From SOKG01 sp964502665 (GTDB taxonomy: Bacteria; Chloroflexota; Dehalococcoidia; SZUA-161): DNA of 7,517 bases. The stretch covers positions 1 through 7,517 of the forward strand of contig CAZCXP010000123.1 of assembly GCA_964502665.1 (NCBI GenBank). The letters run 5' to 3'. Shown here in pieces: positions 5,900 to 7,517 of this stretch. Made by a program: the position numbers and the translations under genes. Each line of letters begins with the position of its first letter. Within the stretch, counting starts at the first letter, position 1. The notes beneath the pieces are model-generated. The model was given only the letters and a program-made list of their open reading frames with translations, ran no database searches and was not told the origin of the DNA.

Positions 5900-6759
5900 C
5901 GACTCTCCTCCTGCAGCCACCTTTGCCTTGCTTCCTGAGCACGTGCAAGCGCATCTCTGAGCCCCTCCCCACCCCCCTCTATCAGCCGACGATACTCCTT
6001 CAATTCATCCAGGTAGCAGTCTATCCAGCGGATGATCTCTTCCCGATTGCTAAGACATATATCTCGGTTCACCTCAGGGTTCCCAGAGGCCAGCCGCGAC
6101 AGGTCTCGATAGCCTCCCGCTGCAAGCTTGGCCATCTCGGGCCAAGAGGAGCTTACCGTGGTACTCGAAACAAATGCCGCGGAGAGCAACATTGGCAGAT
6201 GACTGACTCCACCCACCAGCTTATCGTGTTCGTCAGGATCAATGTAAAACGGCCTGGCTCCAATCGACTTCACCAGCGTTTCAAGTGTTTGCACCGCTCG
6301 GGGGGCTGCATTTGGGGCAGGAGAGAGGCAGTAAACGCAGCCCTGAAAAAGGTCAGGATCAGACTCATTTATGCCCGAGGTCTCTTTGCCTGCCATGGGA
6401 TGACCGCCGATGAAGCTAGTATCGCGCGGCAGGTATTCTTCCGCCCACCGCATAACCTTTGCTTTGGTGCTGCCGGTATCGGTGACCACGCACTCAGAAG
6501 ACACATGACCAGATATCCGTTCGAGTACTGCTCTGATAGTCATCACAGGAGTGGCTATGATGACCAAATCCGCCCCTTCGACTGCGGATGCCATGTCCCC
6601 GGCAGCCCGGTCAATAACTCCCCTTTCCTTTGCTCTGGTCACTGTCTCCGAGCGCCGGCTGAACCCCACTATCTCCGCCTCCGAGGCTACTGACCTCTTC
6701 AAGGCCAACGCCAACGACCCTCCAATTAGACCAAGTCCTATTACCGCTATTCTTTCCAA
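5896..6759 (-). CDS. tyrA: Prephenate dehydrogenase (TyrA family)
   Basis: NAD(P)-dependent oxidative decarboxylation of prephenate (or arogenate) on the way to tyrosine; cytosolic. The 287-residue protein is a stand-alone dehydrogenase without chorismate mutase or ACT domain. Visible parts: Rossmann motif IGLGLIGGS (7-15); ADLVIIATPV; VTDTGSTK (92-99) with the conserved Ser; GGHPMAG with catalytic His 120; DEHD (176-179); SHLPM (186-190); and GGYRDLSRLA with the prephenate-binding Arg 222, followed by the C-terminal helical domain. The usual HLPH is HLPM here (Met 190). I chose the TTG at 6759 because GAGG (6766-6769) lies 6 bases upstream, fused to the stop of the protease gene, and MERIAVIGLG is a standard start. 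The frame opens as far as 6837, but that part overlaps the upstream gene and is not family-like. It overlaps aroA by 4 bases. Confidence 0.94.
   Translation of the reverse strand: MERIAVIGLGLIGGSLALALKRSVASEAEIVGFSRRSETVTRAKERGVIDRAAGDMASAVEGADLVIIATPVMTIRAVLERISGHVSSECVVTDTGSTKAKVMRWAEEYLPRDTSFIGGHPMAGKETSGINESDPDLFQGCVYCLSPAPNAAPRAVQTLETLVKSIGARPFYIDPDEHDKLVGGVSHLPMLLSAAFVSSTTVSSSWPEMAKLAAGGYRDLSRLASGNPEVNRDICLSNREEIIRWIDCYLDELKEYRRLIEGGGEGLRDALARAQEARQRWLQEESR
5907..5912 (-). promoter_or_regulatory. aroA ribosome binding site
   Basis: AGGAGG on the - strand, 7 bases before the GTG at 5899 and inside the last codons of tyrA. It decides the aroA start and lets terminating tyrA ribosomes restart on aroA. 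Confidence 0.85.
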
Positions 6760-6767
6760 CAGGCACC

Positions 6768-7469
6768 TCAGAAATTGAATCCCTGCCCCGCAAAAAGGCG
6801 AGCAAACAGGTCTGCCGGGCCTATCAAGACATCCCACAGAAACCCGGTGAAGTAGCCAAGAAAGAGGAACGCCAGCAAGAGCATGGGGCCGTACTGCTCC
6901 ATTCGTTCCAAGGCATAGGCCTGCCGCGAGGGCAGAACGCCAACGGCAACCTTGAACCCATCCAATGGGGCAATCGGGATAAGATTGAATATCGCCAGGA
7001 TCAGGTTGAATAGGATGACGTAACCTACCAGCATAGGAGCAACCATGCCCAATTCAAAGTCATCGACATATAGACGGCCAGGCGATTGCCAGGCCACCAC
7101 CCCTGCTCTTATTAGCGCGCCGAATAGAGCGGCCACGACAACGTTAGACAGGGCTCCAGCCGAAGCAACCAGCGCCATTCCTCTCCTCGGATCTCGACCC
7201 AGAAACTGATAGTTGACTGGGACGGGCTTGCCCCAACCAAATCCGACCAGAAAGATCATCACTGTGCCCAAAGGGTCGAGATGCCTGATAGGGTTTAACG
7301 AGAGCCTCCCCAGCCTCTTCGCTGTGGGGTCGCCCAGCCAGTTCGCCACCAGCGCATGACCAAATTCATGGACGGTTATCGCAATCAGCAAAGCTACAGT
7401 GACAATGCCCACTAGCGAAAAGAACACCGCAGGGTGCTCTATCAGCAATGATAGATTGCGAAGGAGCAT
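6768..7469 (-). CDS. Site-2 protease-like membrane metalloprotease (M50 family)
   Basis: Integral-membrane zinc metalloprotease of the M50/site-2 protease group, which cuts substrates within the membrane; the substrate here is unknown. The 233-residue protein is mostly hydrophobic. Visible parts: TM1 (about 13-33) running into the zinc motif HEFGH (34-38) with catalytic Glu 35; RLSLNPIRHLDPLGT (55-69); FGWGKPVPVN (77-86); RRGMALVASAGALSN (95-109); a hydrophobic segment (about 142-162); NLIPIAPLDG (162-171) with the third zinc ligand Asp 170; and a last helix near 195-212. No PDZ domain is present, so it is of the small, PDZ-less type rather than RseP. AGALSN replaces the common AGPxxN. The ATG at 7469 is the only reasonable start and lies about 20 bases below a TATAAT box. 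It is the first gene of the - strand unit. The link to tyrA is probably only transcriptional. Confidence 0.93.
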   Translation of the reverse strand: MLLRNLSLLIEHPAVFFSLVGIVTVALLIAITVHEFGHALVANWLGDPTAKRLGRLSLNPIRHLDPLGTVMIFLVGFGWGKPVPVNYQFLGRDPRRGMALVASAGALSNVVVAALFGALIRAGVVAWQSPGRLYVDDFELGMVAPMLVGYVILFNLILAIFNLIPIAPLDGFKVAVGVLPSRQAYALERMEQYGPMLLLAFLFLGYFTGFLWDVLIGPADLFARLFAGQGFNF

Positions 7470-7489
7470 AGAAATTACTCTGGTCAGGT

Positions 7490-7498
7490 ATTATAGCA
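7490..7498 (-). promoter_or_regulatory. Extended -10 promoter for the - strand gene block
   Basis: On the - strand TGC-TATAAT gives a perfect -10 box (7490-7495) with the TG of an extended -10. The -35 region falls at the window edge (about 7511-7517 and beyond) and shows only TTTCA, so it cannot be judged. Transcription would begin near 7483, leaving a leader of about 13 bases with only weak Shine-Dalgarno pairing before the ATG at 7469. Confidence 0.6.
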
Positions 7499-7517
7499 CA
7501 GTTTTTCCACCCTGAAA

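Noticed and set aside
5900..5920. aroA start at the GTG at 5920
   Set aside because: The AGGAGG site would be within the coding region; the GTG at 5899 is correctly spaced and overlaps the tyrA stop.
5923..6693. 256-codon open frame on the + strand opposite tyrA
   Set aside because: It is antisense to a full, well-conserved tyrA; its translation is low in complexity signals, resembles no family and lacks a ribosome site.
6760..6837. N-terminal extension of tyrA up to 6837
   Set aside because: It overlaps the end of the protease gene and adds 26 residues unlike TyrA; the TTG at 6759 has a spaced GAGG and gives the standard length.

Overview
The window holds eight protein genes in two blocks that converge on one intergenic gap. 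On the + strand are atpD and atpC, the last two genes of an F1Fo ATP synthase operon. On the - strand, reading from position 7469 down to 2119, are six closely packed genes: a site-2-protease-like membrane metalloprotease, tyrA (prephenate dehydrogenase), aroA (EPSP synthase), a RemA/DUF370 regulator, gmk (guanylate kinase) and an APC-family amino acid permease. I found no rRNA, tRNA, CRISPR array, transposase or phage gene.

Organism: a bacterium with moderately GC-rich DNA and frequent GTG/TTG starts. The remA-gmk pair, the class II (Bacillus/CP4-like) EPSP synthase, and the style of the AtpD and Gmk sequences point away from Proteobacteria. They fit Chloroflexota (Dehalococcoidia-like), or a relative sharing Firmicutes-type gene order. 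This is inference from remembered family features, not a search.

The - strand block looks like one transcription unit. It starts at a good extended -10 promoter just upstream of the protease gene (7490-7495). The following junctions are very tight: the tyrA and gmk ribosome sites are fused to the stop codon of the gene before (TGAGG), tyrA and aroA overlap by GTGA, and gmk overlaps the permease by 11 bases. Five of the six genes appear to start with GTG or TTG. Several starts given here are shorter than the longest open frame, because a clear Shine-Dalgarno site marks the internal start. tyrA and aroA belong to aromatic amino acid synthesis, and the permease may move amino acids. remA-gmk is a housekeeping/regulatory pair often found together.

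The least ordinary part is intergenic. A 26-base palindromic element occurs identically, in opposite orientations, in the atpC/permease gap (2038-2063) and just after aroA (4580-4605). Beside the second copy is a diverged relative (4551-4572) with the same 9-4-9 hairpin layout, inverted, and with compensatory changes in its stem. This resembles a REP/BIME-type family of mobile or regulatory hairpins. Individual enzymes also carry notable substitutions: Ala at the glyphosate-determining position of AroA, HLPM instead of HLPH in TyrA, and Asp instead of Ser/Thr ending the Gmk P-loop. I see no clearly new multi-gene system.
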